NCBI GenBank assembly: GCA_015075375.1
Contig: JABTUM010000004.1
Location: forward strand, 496,001 to 560,000
Length of the DNA stretch: 64,000 nucleotides
Source of the DNA: Planctomycetota bacterium
Lineage (GTDB): Bacteria > Planctomycetota > SZUA-567 > H5-PLA8
Direction: 5' to 3'
In this document: in pieces, positions 1-8,662 of the stretch
Layout of the letters: every line of letters starts with the position of its first letter
Numbering within the stretch: the first letter of the stretch is position 1
Translations under genes and position numbers: made by a program
Notes under the pieces: generated by a model
The model's input: only the letters and a program-made list of their open reading frames with translations
Databases searched by the model: none
What the model was told of the DNA's origin: nothing

Positions 1-1048
1 ACGCCTCGTCCGCCAGCGCACGGAGCTTCACGCTGAACGACTTCCGCTCGCCGGGCTTCAGCATCGTCAAGCCGCGCTGCGACCGCTCGTTCGCGCGCCC
101 CATCACCAGGCAGTTGGCCGGTTCCAGCCCCACCGTGTACGGCCCCGCGCCCATCTGCTTCCACTCGATGAACTTCGGCAGCATCGCCGGATCGTAGTCC
201 ACGCACAGCGCCAGGCGCTTGCCCGATCGCTCGGGGCTCACGATCGCCGTCTGCACGCGCCCCCGTGCGTCCGGAATCATCTCGTGAAAGAAAACCTGCT
301 CCGCGTAGCCGGCCTGCGGAGCTTCGAAACGATCCCACGTCTTCAAGCCAGGCTTGGCCGTCTCGTCCCGCGGCTCGGTTTTCTTCACCGCCGCCAGCAG
401 CCGCGCGCCGTCGTCCAGCACCGGGAAGCCCACGTTGATGTGATACAGCAGCATCAAGGCCGCTTCGGAAAAGCCTTCGTTCTCCACCGTGTCCGAAAGC
501 TCGATCCAGTCCGCGCCCAGCGCCGTCGAGAGGGTCCGCGTCAGCGTCAGATTCGGGCCGAAAAGCCCCAGCGCCGTAACTTCGCGCATCTTTCCGCGCA
601 GCCGAATCACGTACTCGTCGCCCTGCCACTCCTGCTCGACGGAGATCTGCTCCGCCGGCGTGTTGTTGATCCGCCCGTGAACCCCGTGCGCGAGCCCGCC
701 GTCCTCGCACGAACCGCCCACGTTCTGCAAGCCGCAGGTGGCCAAAAGGCCGCTGAAGCTGCGCAGCCAGCCCACGCCCTGCTCCTCATATAAGGAAGGA
801 TGCACGTCGCCGCACGGCGCGCGGAAACCCAGCGCAGCGCCGTTGAAGCTCACGCGACCCAGGTCCATGGCCCGGTCGAGCAGCACCTCGGCCTCCAGCC
901 CGCCGCCCGTGCGCACGATCGCCGCACGGCTCCCGCGCGCCGCGCCGTCGTCGAGCACCACCCGCTCCACGCCGCAAAGCTGCGAAACGTCGCCGACGCG
1001 CCGGCGCAACTCGTCCTTCGTCCACGACCGACCGAACACCTGAGCCAT
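1..1048 (-). CDS. DUF4432 / aldose 1-epimerase-like protein (3' end cut by window edge)
   Basis: The open frame starts at ATG 1048, with AAGGA about 8 bases upstream, and reads without a stop to the left edge (about 349 codons). The protein resembles the DUF4432 branch of the galactose-mutarotase-like fold. It has a central HGRINNTPAE stretch, the arrangement usual in that family, and near the cut end a segment around LEPANCLVMGR followed by PGE. These beta-sandwich proteins bind sugars and are thought to interconvert anomers. It is the last visible gene of the rhamnose cluster, 33 bases after the aldolase/dehydrogenase, so it may do the mutarotase job otherwise done by RhaM; that role is an inference. 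Only a few C-terminal residues are probably missing. Confidence 0.8.
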   Translation of the reverse strand, partial: MAQVFGRSWTKDELRRRVGDVSQLCGVERVVLDDGAARGSRAAIVRTGGGLEAEVLLDRAMDLGRVSFNGAALGFRAPCGDVHPSLYEEQGVGWLRSFSGLLATCGLQNVGGSCEDGGLAHGVHGRINNTPAEQISVEQEWQGDEYVIRLRGKMREVTALGLFGPNLTLTRTLSTALGADWIELSDTVENEGFSEAALMLLYHINVGFPVLDDGARLLAAVKKTEPRDETAKPGLKTWDRFEAPQAGYAEQVFFHEMIPDARGRVQTAIVSPERSGKRLALCVDYDPAMLPKFIEWKQMGAGPYTVGLEPANCLVMGRANERSQRGLTMLKPGERKSFSVKLRALADEA

Positions 1049-1081
1049 GCCAGCGTTCCTTATTTTGTGCGCGGCGCTCGA

Positions 1082-3193
1082 CTAGCGCATGAAACCCGGA
1101 GCCAGCCCGCCGTCCACGTTGATCACTTGTCCCGTCGTCTTATCGAGTTGATCGCCCACCAGCACGAACGCGGCCTTGGCGATGTCGTCGGGCTCGATCT
1201 CTTTATTCAGCAGCGTACGCTTCGCGTAGAAGGCCGGAAGCTGCTCCTCCGCGATGCCGTACGTCTTGGCGCGGTCCGAACCCCAGCCCGATGCGAAAAT
1301 CCCGCTCCCCTTCACCACCGCGTCGGGATTGATCCCGTTCACCTTGATCCCCTTCGGCCCCAGTTCGGCGGCCAGCAGGCGGATCTGATGCAACTGCGCC
1401 GCCTTCGCGGTGCCGTACGCGATGTTGTTGGGCTGCGCCACCACGCCGTTCTTGCTCGCAATGATTACGATATCGCCGCTCAAGCGCTGCTGCTCGAACT
1501 GCCGCGCCGCCTCGCGGCTCACCAAAAAGCTGCCGCGCGGCATCACGTTGTACTGCAAATCCCAGTCCCGCTCCGTCGTCTCCAGCAGCGACTTCGAGAT
1601 CGAAAGCCCCGCGTTGTTCACGATCAGGTCCACGCCGCCGAAGGCCAGCGCCGCGTCCGCGAACCCGCGCACGATATCGTCCGTCTTGTTCACGTCGCAG
1701 GCCACCGGAAACGCCTGCTCCGGATGCTTCGCGTTGATCTCCTGAGCGGCCTTCTCCGCGGCTTCCTTGTTCAAGTCCGCGATCACGACGCACGCGCCTT
1801 CGCGCGCGTAGCGGAATGCGATGGCCTTCCCGATCCCGCTTCCCGCGCCGGTCACGATCGCCACCCGCCGCGCCAGGGTCTTCTCCGCCGGCATGCGCTG
1901 CAGCTTCGCCTCCTCCAGCGCCCAATACTCGATGTTGAACGCTTCCTGCTCGCTGATCGCCTGGTACGTGCTCACCGTCTCCGCCCCGCGCATCACGTTG
2001 ATCGCGTTGACGTAAAACTCCGCGCTCACCCGCGACGTCTGCTTGTCCTTCGCGAAGCTGAACAAACCCACGCCCGGCCAGAGCAAAATCACCGGATCGG
2101 CGGGGCGCAGCGCCGGACTGTCGGGATGCTTGCAGCGCGCGTAATAGGCCGCGTATTCCTCGCGGTATTTCGCGAACTGAGCGTCGAGCGTCTTGCGCGC
2201 GTCCTCCGTCGTCGGATCGGCGTCGGCCTTCAGATCCAGCACCACCGGGCAGCGCTTCGTGCGCAGGAAATGGTCGGGGCAGCTCGTCCCCGTCGCCGCC
2301 AGCCGCTCCAAATCCTTCGATTCCAGAAACTGCAAAACCGGAGCGTCGTCGCGGAAATGACCGATCGTCCGCTTCGTCGTGCTCGTCAGCCCGCGCAGCA
2401 CCGGCATGATCTTCTTCGCTTGCTCCACGCGCTTTTCGGGCGCCAGCGATTCGCGCACCTTGCCGCCGAAGATCGTGACCTTTTTGCTCTGCTCTTCCAG
2501 GTACCGCGCCGCCTGCTCGATCGTCGCCAGCGTGTTCTCGTAGCAGCTCAGCGACGTATCGCCCCACGTGAAGAGCCCGTGCCCGCCCAGCACGATCCCG
2601 CGCATCTTCGGATTCTTCTTGAAGCATTCGCGCAGCTTCAGGCCCAGATCGAAGCCCGGGCGCTGCCACGGCACCCAGCCCAACTGCCCCTCGAAAAGCT
2701 GCTCGGTGATCTTCTCCCCGTCCGCGCACGCGGCGATCGCGATGATCGCATCCGGATGCAGGTGATCGACATGCTTGTGCGGCAGGAACGCATGCAGCGG
2801 CGTATCGATGCTCGCCGCCGTCTTGTTCAGGTTGAACGTGCAGTGCGGCAGGTAGCCGACCATCTCGTCTTCCTGCGCCTTGCCGCGGTACAACTTCTCG
2901 AGCGCGTAGAACTTGTCCAGGTACAGGCTCGCGCAGCCGCCCTGTGTCAGCGTGCCCAGATCGCCGCCGCTCCCCTTCACCCACATCACGTCCACCGGTT
3001 CCTGCGTGAGCGGGTCGGTCTCCTTCACCTTCACGCTCGTGTTCCCGCCGGCGAAATTCGTGAGCCGCAGGTCCGCGCCCAGCCAGTTGCTGCGCTGAAT
3101 GAACGAAGCCACCTCGTCCTTCGGCGCCTTCGCGTCGTCCCAAAGGTAGCTCACGTGCTTGTACCGAGCGGCTTTATCGGCTTGGATGGCCAT
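1082..3193 (-). CDS. rhaEW: Bifunctional rhamnulose-1-phosphate aldolase / lactaldehyde dehydrogenase
   Basis: About 703 aa. The N-terminal half (about 20-430) is a class II aldolase/adducin-type domain with metal-ligand-like histidines in HKHVDHLHPD and GGHGLFTWGD. The C-terminal 260 residues are a short-chain dehydrogenase with a TGAGSGIGKA nucleotide-binding loop near 450, NNAG, a serine in IIASKNG and the YGTAK catalytic Tyr/Lys near 590. This fusion (RhaEW, YuxG-like) splits rhamnulose-1-phosphate into DHAP and L-lactaldehyde and oxidises the aldehyde to lactate with NAD. An ATG at 3202 is also in frame, but AAAGGAAG lies directly against it and at normal distance from the ATG at 3193, so 3193 is preferred. 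It follows rhaI after a terminator-like hairpin. Confidence 0.92.
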   Translation of the reverse strand: MAIQADKAARYKHVSYLWDDAKAPKDEVASFIQRSNWLGADLRLTNFAGGNTSVKVKETDPLTQEPVDVMWVKGSGGDLGTLTQGGCASLYLDKFYALEKLYRGKAQEDEMVGYLPHCTFNLNKTAASIDTPLHAFLPHKHVDHLHPDAIIAIAACADGEKITEQLFEGQLGWVPWQRPGFDLGLKLRECFKKNPKMRGIVLGGHGLFTWGDTSLSCYENTLATIEQAARYLEEQSKKVTIFGGKVRESLAPEKRVEQAKKIMPVLRGLTSTTKRTIGHFRDDAPVLQFLESKDLERLAATGTSCPDHFLRTKRCPVVLDLKADADPTTEDARKTLDAQFAKYREEYAAYYARCKHPDSPALRPADPVILLWPGVGLFSFAKDKQTSRVSAEFYVNAINVMRGAETVSTYQAISEQEAFNIEYWALEEAKLQRMPAEKTLARRVAIVTGAGSGIGKAIAFRYAREGACVVIADLNKEAAEKAAQEINAKHPEQAFPVACDVNKTDDIVRGFADAALAFGGVDLIVNNAGLSISKSLLETTERDWDLQYNVMPRGSFLVSREAARQFEQQRLSGDIVIIASKNGVVAQPNNIAYGTAKAAQLHQIRLLAAELGPKGIKVNGINPDAVVKGSGIFASGWGSDRAKTYGIAEEQLPAFYAKRTLLNKEIEPDDIAKAAFVLVGDQLDKTTGQVINVDGGLAPGFMR

Positions 3194-3249
3194 GGTGTCC
3201 ATCTTCCTTTGCTGGGCGGAGTTCCCTCCGCCGATTCCGAATGCATCTC

Positions 3250-3293
3250 AAAAAGTGGAGCGCCGGCGAAGCCTGCATTCGCCGGCGCTCCAC
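3250..3293 (-). terminator. Intrinsic terminator between rhaI and the aldolase gene
   Basis: A perfect inverted repeat (arms 3255-3270 and 3278-3293, core TGGAGCGCCGGCGAA, 7-base loop) is followed on the minus strand by five T residues (3254-3250). That is the form of a Rho-independent terminator and it begins only 4 bases after the rhaI stop codon. It lies inside the rhamnose cluster, so it may attenuate rather than end transcription, or the aldolase gene may have its own promoter. Confidence 0.75.
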
Positions 3294-3296
3294 ACG

Positions 3297-4532
3297 TCAG
3301 TTCACGCCCAGCCCCGCGCCCACGGCTTTGCCGCTCCGTTCGTGCGACTTCCGCTCGTGGTAGTCGCTCGATCGGTACGCCGCCACCGGGTCCAGCGCCG
3401 CGCCCAGTTCTTCGCGCACGCTCTTCAAAAGCGGCTCCACGTCCGTGTTGAACGCTTCCGTCAGGCAGCGCTCCGCGCCCACCACATCCAGCTTCGCGCG
3501 CGCTTCGTTCAGCTTCTTGCGGTTCACCAGCAGCGCCTTCGCCTGAGCAGACTGGATGAACTCCACCGTCTGGATCATCGCTTCCAGCTTCGGCTTGCTG
3601 TTGTGCGACTGGTCGATCATGTACGCGATCGGGAACGGCAGCGTCTTCGGCTCCGCCTCGGCCGTCACCAGCTCGACGAAAATCAAAAACAGCTCGTACG
3701 GGTTGATGCTCCCGCAGGTCAAATCGTCGTCGCCATACTTGCGATTGTTGAAGTGGAACCCGCCCAGCCGCTGCTCGTCGATCAGCGTCGCGACGATCTG
3801 CTCGATGTTCACGCCCTGCGCGTGGTGACCCAGATCGACCAGCACCTGCGCGCGCTCGCCGCATTTCTGCGCCATCAGCAGCGCCATGCCCCAGTCCGGC
3901 AGGTCCGTCCCGTAAAACGCAGGCTCGTAGAACTTGTATTCGATCAGCATCCGCGCGTTCTTCGGCAGCAGCGCGTAGGTCGCCTTCAGGTCTTCCTCGA
4001 AGCGGCGCTTGCGCGCGCGGAAATCGTCCTGCCCCGGATAGTCCGTCCCGTCCGCGAACCACAGCGACAGGATATCGCTGCCCGTCGCGCGCATGATCTC
4101 CGCGCATTCCTGCATGTGCGCGAGCGCCTTCTTGCGCACGTCCTTGTTCGGATGTCCGAAACTCCCGAACTGGTACGCCTTGTCCTGGAAGACGTTCGGG
4201 TTCACCGCGCCGACCGCCACGCCGCGCTCCGCCGCGTACGCTTTGAGCTTGTTGTAATCCTCGCACTTGTCCCACGGGATATGCACCGCCACCGTCGGGC
4301 AGACCTTCGTCAGCCGGTGGCATTCCGCCGCGTCCTCGAATTTCTCCCATACCGTCCGCGCCTCGCCCGGCTGAGCGAAAACCCCGAAGCGCGTACCGCT
4401 CGGACCGTAGCCCCAGCTCGGCGTCTCGCAGCGGAAATTCTTGATCGCCGTCCGAATCTGCTTCCCGTCCAGCCCGCGCTCGGCCAGCTTCTTCTCCAGC
4501 AGCTTGTATTCGTCCCGCCACAGTTCGCTCAT
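3297..4532 (-). CDS. rhaI: L-rhamnose isomerase, RhaI type
   Basis: 411 aa, TIM-barrel sugar isomerase of the RhaI family (the Pseudomonas stutzeri/rhizobial type), not the E. coli RhaA type. It converts L-rhamnose to L-rhamnulose using divalent metal. Visible family features are the opening region with FRCETPSWGYG, the IEYKFYEPAFYG strand with acidic metal ligands, VDLGHHAQGVNIE, and FHFNNRKYGDDD near residue 260. GGGGAA lies 6 bases before the ATG. The gene follows the kinase gene by 76 bases and is followed by a strong terminator-like hairpin. With the kinase and aldolase it gives a complete intracellular rhamnose route. Confidence 0.92.
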   Translation of the reverse strand: MSELWRDEYKLLEKKLAERGLDGKQIRTAIKNFRCETPSWGYGPSGTRFGVFAQPGEARTVWEKFEDAAECHRLTKVCPTVAVHIPWDKCEDYNKLKAYAAERGVAVGAVNPNVFQDKAYQFGSFGHPNKDVRKKALAHMQECAEIMRATGSDILSLWFADGTDYPGQDDFRARKRRFEEDLKATYALLPKNARMLIEYKFYEPAFYGTDLPDWGMALLMAQKCGERAQVLVDLGHHAQGVNIEQIVATLIDEQRLGGFHFNNRKYGDDDLTCGSINPYELFLIFVELVTAEAEPKTLPFPIAYMIDQSHNSKPKLEAMIQTVEFIQSAQAKALLVNRKKLNEARAKLDVVGAERCLTEAFNTDVEPLLKSVREELGAALDPVAAYRSSDYHERKSHERSGKAVGAGLGVN

Positions 4533-4608
4533 GTTGTTCCCCTTTTTTGGAATGCCGTCACCCGTGAATTTCGTTTGCCTGGCCCTTCTCCGCTCGGCGT
4601 CTCGGCGA

Positions 4609-6132
4609 TCAAACCAGCTTCGCCAAACCGTGCGCCGTCTCTTTCAGCGCGGGGTACAGCCCCGCGTACAGGTTCATCCGTTCGCCGTAGGCCGCGTGCC
4701 GCTTCGCGTCCGGCTCGAAGCGCGACGTCACCTTCGCCAGCGCGCAGGCCTCGCCGATGCTCTTGAATTCGCCCAGCGCCGCGAGCCCCAGCATCGCGCC
4801 GCCCAAACAGCCGGCCTCGCCGTTCTCCATCCGCGCCACCGGCACGCCCAATATGTCCGCCTTGATCCGCATCCACGCGGCGCTCTGAGCGCCTCCGCCG
4901 ATCGCGCGGTACTCCTGCATCACGATCCCGCGCTCGCGCTGCAACCGGGCGTTCAGCGCCATCTCGTACGTCACGCCTTCCAGCACCGCCTTCAGCACCT
5001 CTTCGCGCTTCGTCTCGAGCTGCAGGCCCACGATCGCACCGCGGCTGCGCGTATCGAGGTACGGCGTCCCGGTGGTCGTGAAGTGCGGCAGCACCAGCAG
5101 ATTCGTCGGGCCTTCCGGCAAATTCGAGAGCAGCCGCTCGTAGGGCTCCTGCTTCTCGATCTCCGCCGCCTGCCGGACTTCCGGAAACAGCGAGTCGCGC
5201 GCCCATTTCAACAGCGAGCCGCCCGTGAAATTGAAGACGATGCTCAGATACTTGCCCGGCAGCGCCGACTCGTAGCAGCAGAAATTGTGCGTCTGCATCT
5301 CGGGGTCCAGCACCGGCGCGTCGAAGACCGGCGCCATGCACTCCACCGTCCCCGTCACGTAGCTCGCCCGCCCCGGCCGGTCGATCCCGCAGCCCAGCGA
5401 ACACAGCGCCTGGTCGTGCCCGCCCGCGACGAGCTTCGCGCCCTTCGCGAAGCCCAGCGCCTGCGAGATCTGCGCCGGAATCTCGCCGATCACCGCGCCC
5501 GCCGCCTTCGGCTCGGCCCACTTTTCCGGATCGACCCCCGCCAGCCCGAACAGCTCCTTCGACCACCCCTTTGCCTTCACGTCGTAGGCGCCCGCGCGGC
5601 CGGCCAGGCTCGTTCCGATCGCCGGCGGCAGCCCGAAGATCGCGAAACACGCCAGATCCTCGTAGCACAGGAAGTACTTCGCCTTCGCGTACACCTCCGG
5701 CTTCGTGTCCTTCCACCACTGCACCTTCGGGAGCGAATACATCCCGTGCAGCGGCATCCCGGTGGTCTGGAAGAAGCGTTTCCGCCCGATCTTCTCGTCC
5801 CAGAACTTCACGTAACCTTCGGTCCGCTTGTCGAAGGTGACGATGCTCATCCCCAGCGGCCGGCCCGCCGCGTCGACGGGCGTCACCGCTTCGCCCTGCG
5901 CGCTCGTCGCCACCGCGCGCACCGCGTCGCCGGCCGCGGCCGCCAGCGCCGCCGCTTCGAAGAGCACCGTCCGCGTCGCTTCCAGCACCTGGTTCGGATC
6001 GATCTCGATCCAGCCGTTCTGCGGGAAGTGCAGCGGGTATTCGCGGTACGCGCGCCCCAGCAGCTTCCCCGCCGCGTTGAAGGCGCACGCCTTCACGCCC
6101 GTCGTCCCGATATCCAGACCGATCACGCTCAT
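4609..6132 (-). CDS. rhaB: FGGY-family carbohydrate kinase, probable L-rhamnulokinase
   Basis: 507 aa with the two ASKHA domains of FGGY kinases. The N-terminal phosphate loop is GLDIGTTGVKACAF (residues 4-17), GGHDQALCSLGCG lies near the middle, and the C-terminal domain has AIGGGAQSAAWMRIKADILG. The reaction is ATP-dependent sugar phosphorylation. The substrate is inferred to be L-rhamnulose from the RhaI and aldolase neighbours, because sequence alone does not separate it from xylulo- or fuculokinases. The start is set at the ATG that overlaps the regulator's stop codon as ATGA, which implies translational coupling; an in-frame ATG at 6156 would lie inside the regulator gene. Confidence 0.85.
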   Translation of the reverse strand: MSVIGLDIGTTGVKACAFNAAGKLLGRAYREYPLHFPQNGWIEIDPNQVLEATRTVLFEAAALAAAAGDAVRAVATSAQGEAVTPVDAAGRPLGMSIVTFDKRTEGYVKFWDEKIGRKRFFQTTGMPLHGMYSLPKVQWWKDTKPEVYAKAKYFLCYEDLACFAIFGLPPAIGTSLAGRAGAYDVKAKGWSKELFGLAGVDPEKWAEPKAAGAVIGEIPAQISQALGFAKGAKLVAGGHDQALCSLGCGIDRPGRASYVTGTVECMAPVFDAPVLDPEMQTHNFCCYESALPGKYLSIVFNFTGGSLLKWARDSLFPEVRQAAEIEKQEPYERLLSNLPEGPTNLLVLPHFTTTGTPYLDTRSRGAIVGLQLETKREEVLKAVLEGVTYEMALNARLQRERGIVMQEYRAIGGGAQSAAWMRIKADILGVPVARMENGEAGCLGGAMLGLAALGEFKSIGEACALAKVTSRFEPDAKRHAAYGERMNLYAGLYPALKETAHGLAKLV

Positions 6133-6896
6133 GAACGCATCCTCGCCGGCGCGCACGGCCGCACGCCCTGTTCCGTCACCAGCGCGTCGAACTCGCTCAA
6201 ATCCGCGAGCTTGAACGGCGCCGAGAGATTGAATTTGCCCGTGTCCAGCGCCAGCGCCTTATGCTGCGCGCGCTGCAGGTACGTCCGCTTCAATTCGGCT
6301 TCTTCGGGCGTCGAGTCGTACACCACGCCTTCGTCCTCGAAGAGCGACGCGGCGGAGACGACGGCCCAATCGAAGCGCATCCCGGCCAGGCTCGCCGCTG
6401 CCATCGGGCCCACCAGGCTCCCCGTCCGCGTGTGCGGCTCGCCCCCGTGCAGCGCCACCCGGATCCCGCTGGGGTGGTTGTACAAGTCCGCGAAGAGCGG
6501 CAGGCCGCTCGTCACCACGAACAGTTCCCGCGCCGCCGGATGCCGCGGCAGCAACTGGCCCAAAGGATACGCCGTGGTGCTCGCGTCGATCAGAATCGTC
6601 CGCGCCTCGCCCAGCAGCTTGAACAGATGACGCCCGATCGCGACCTTGGCTTGCCACGCCGACGCGCGGCGATCTTCGAACGTCCGCGCCCACGGGTTGG
6701 GCTCGCCCCCGTTCTCCTCCACCGCCACCGCGCCGCCGTGAACCTTCCGCACCAGACCCTGTTCGGCCAGCGCGTCCAGATCGCGGTGGATCGTCATCCG
6801 GCTGACCTTCAGGACCTTCTCGGCCTGGGCCACCGTCAGCGATCCGTCGCGGCGCAGCGCTTCGAGCAAGCGGCGCCGTCGGTCCTCTACCAGCAT
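6129..6896 (-). CDS. DeoR-family transcriptional regulator of the rhamnose cluster
   Basis: About 255 aa. The N-terminal winged helix has the DeoR signature (LTVAQAEKVLKVSRMTIHRDLD, then EQGLVRKVHGGA), and the C-terminal domain is the DeoR sugar-phosphate sensor fold, which resembles ribose-5-phosphate isomerase (ILIDASTTAYPLGQLL, VVTSGLPLFADL). The start chosen is the ATG at 6896 with GGGAG 8-9 bases upstream; an ATG at 6938 would read through the putative operator. It is the first gene of the cluster and overlaps the kinase by 4 bases. It is probably a repressor released by a rhamnose-derived phosphate, and autoregulated. Confidence 0.88.
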   Translation of the reverse strand: MLVEDRRRRLLEALRRDGSLTVAQAEKVLKVSRMTIHRDLDALAEQGLVRKVHGGAVAVEENGGEPNPWARTFEDRRASAWQAKVAIGRHLFKLLGEARTILIDASTTAYPLGQLLPRHPAARELFVVTSGLPLFADLYNHPSGIRVALHGGEPHTRTGSLVGPMAAASLAGMRFDWAVVSAASLFEDEGVVYDSTPEEAELKRTYLQRAQHKALALDTGKFNLSAPFKLADLSEFDALVTEQGVRPCAPARMRS

Positions 6897-6926
6897 GCTT
6901 GGGAACTCCCACTGTGCGATGATCAC

Positions 6927-6941
6927 ATTTTGTAACAAAAT
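6927..6941. promoter_or_regulatory. Palindromic candidate operator upstream of the DeoR gene
   Basis: A perfect interrupted palindrome, ATTTTGT-A-ACAAAAT, lies 30-45 bases upstream of the regulator's ATG in the 155-bp region shared with the divergent gene at 7052. Short AT-rich inverted repeats at this place are typical of autoregulating sugar repressors. Binding is inferred only from position and symmetry. A possible -10 element TACAAT for the rightward gene lies at 7037-7042 without a clear -35. Confidence 0.45.
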
Positions 6942-7051
6942 ATCCCATACGTCAAGCCGATTCGGGCCGTTTGAGGCTTCCCGAGATGCTTTTGGGTTGA
7001 TCTAATCTAAATACCTAAAAGGAATTACAAGCGTGCTACAATATTCTGAAC

Positions 7052-7768
7052 ATGTGCGCCGATCCGGCCGATCCCGCTCCCCCACCCCCGCCCGCTTGGG
7101 CCCGCCGGAAGCTCGTTTGCGGCGGCGGGTTGCTGGCCGTCACGTTCTTTCTGCCCATGCTTGGCGGGTGTTTTCAGATCAGTCCGCTGAACATCGTGCG
7201 AGACTCACCTGCCGAATGGCTGAACGAAATGAGTGAACCGGAGCGCACTGCCGATCCCGAGGCTTGGAATTGGCACCTCAGACACGTCTACATGACCGCT
7301 TGGAGCTTTGCCGCGCCGCACCTGCTTGGACTCCTCGTGGCGCTGGCAGCGCTCCTGGTTTGGCGCATGCGGCTTTCGCTTGCCACTCGGCTACTCGCCG
7401 TGGCGACAGCCGCTTCGGCAGCGCTCGTCACCCTGTTGCCTTCGTTAATCTACCTCACTTACGATGTGAAGAGCCCTTACGCTAATGCTTGGCAGATCCA
7501 CGAAGAAGCCTTCCCGGTTCTGGTCGCGAGTTGGTGCGTAGTGGCTTACCTGCTGCTCAGCGCCAAACACGCCCGCTCGCCAGCCGAACAGACCGGCTGG
7601 CTCGCCGTTGCCGGTGCGATTCCCACCGCCGCTTGGCTTGTTTTCCTAGCCAGCATCGACGACGGATTGCTTTTGGGTTTTTATCTGGCTGCGGCGGGAA
7701 CCCTGCTGCTCTTCACCGGCGGCATCTGGATCGTCCGCGCCTGCCGCCGCGCGGCTACAACTCGATAA
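7052..7768 (+). CDS. Hypothetical multi-pass membrane protein
   Basis: 238 aa, no family recognised. A Pro-rich N-terminus is followed by about five hydrophobic helices, near residues 20-40, 84-106, 112-135, 157-175 and 185-228. A soluble loop follows the first helix and contains the stretch ERTADPEAWNWHLRHVYMT. The codon use looks ordinary for the window. The gene is divergent from the rhamnose regulator, and its 3' end overlaps the convergent MBL gene by 14 bases. No function can be assigned. Confidence 0.7.
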   Translation: MCADPADPAPPPPPAWARRKLVCGGGLLAVTFFLPMLGGCFQISPLNIVRDSPAEWLNEMSEPERTADPEAWNWHLRHVYMTAWSFAAPHLLGLLVALAALLVWRMRLSLATRLLAVATAASAALVTLLPSLIYLTYDVKSPYANAWQIHEEAFPVLVASWCVVAYLLLSAKHARSPAEQTGWLAVAGAIPTAAWLVFLASIDDGLLLGFYLAAAGTLLLFTGGIWIVRACRRAATTR

Positions 7769-8642
7769 CCATCCCCTCGTAGGCCGCATCCACGTCCACG
7801 CCCACCTTGCTGCCTTCGCGGCGAGCGTCGCTCTCGATCCGCGCGATGTACCAGTCGTCGTGCATCGGATCGTGGTGCGTCAAAAGCAGCCGCTTGACCC
7901 GCGCCGCCAGCGCCTCCTTCATCCCGTGCCGCCACGTGCTGTGGCCCCAGCCCTTGCGCGGAAAGCTCTTGGTCCCTTCGTACTCGTCTTCGGTGTACTG
8001 AGCGTCGTACAAAAGCACGTCCGCGCCTTGCGCGATCCCTTGCAGCTTCGGATTCACCTGGTCGAGGTGCTCGGTGTCGGTGGCGAAGACGAAGACGCCC
8101 ACGCCGTCGGGGCGGTGTTCCTCGACGCGGAAACCGAAGCAGCCGCCCGGGTGATTCAGTTCCGCCGTGCGGATCTGCAGTTCGCTCGACGTACCCGGCA
8201 ATTTCACCAGCGAGCCGGCCTCCACTTCGCGGAAATCCAGCTTCGCGCCCATGTCGGCAAGCTGCACCGGGAAGTTCAGGCTGCGCTGCTGACCGCGCAG
8301 CGCGTTCTCCAGCACGCTGCCCACCACCCCCGTCTCGCGCTCGTGCACCGGGCCGTACAACCGGAACGAGTTGCCCTTCATGAAGCACGGCACGAAAAAC
8401 GGGAAGCCCTGGATGTGGTCCCAATGCACATGGCTGAAGAAGAAGTCCGCCGATACCGGCTGGCCTTGCTCGACGAGATGCAGCCCGAAGTTCCGCAGCC
8501 CCGAACCGCCGTCGAAGATCACCAGGCGGCCCGCCGCCTCCACCGATACGCAGGTCGTGTTCCCGCCGTAGCGGCTGGTCACGAACTCCGGCGTGCTGGG
8601 TGTCGGGATGCTCCCGCGAGCGCCCCAGATGGTGATCTTCAC
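7755..8642 (-). CDS. MBL-fold metallo-hydrolase (COG1235/PhnP-like)
   Basis: 295 aa starting at GTG 8642, which has GGGGGAGG 4-10 bases upstream. Earlier in-frame starts would overlap the preceding gene. The opening KITIWGARGSIPTP and RYGGNTTCVSVE resemble cyclic-phosphodiesterase-like members of the metallo-beta-lactamase fold. The zinc motif HxHxDH is intact at H71, H73, D75, H76 (SHVHWDH), and later ligands are visible in FATDTEHLD and LLTHHDPMHDD. It is a predicted cytoplasmic hydrolase of an unknown phosphodiester or similar substrate. It follows another MBL-fold gene by 20 bases, so the two are probably cotranscribed. Confidence 0.85.
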   Translation of the reverse strand: MKITIWGARGSIPTPSTPEFVTSRYGGNTTCVSVEAAGRLVIFDGGSGLRNFGLHLVEQGQPVSADFFFSHVHWDHIQGFPFFVPCFMKGNSFRLYGPVHERETGVVGSVLENALRGQQRSLNFPVQLADMGAKLDFREVEAGSLVKLPGTSSELQIRTAELNHPGGCFGFRVEEHRPDGVGVFVFATDTEHLDQVNPKLQGIAQGADVLLYDAQYTEDEYEGTKSFPRKGWGHSTWRHGMKEALAARVKRLLLTHHDPMHDDWYIARIESDARREGSKVGVDVDAAYEGMVIEL

Positions 8643-8662
8643 GCGCCCTCCCCCGGACCGGT

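Noticed and set aside
3250..3293. REP-like mobile repeat
   Set aside because: The hairpin has a 5-T run directly 3' on the strand of rhaI and no resemblance to the elements near 16 kb, so a terminator is the simpler call.
800..3451. Very long plus-strand open frame opposite the aldolase/dehydrogenase gene
   Set aside because: It is antisense to a gene with clear family motifs, its product is Arg/His/Ala-rich without any domain, and such shadows are expected in GC-rich coding DNA. The same holds for 12609-15563 (+), 22728-25406 (-), 36401-38062 (-) and 47936-51619 (-).
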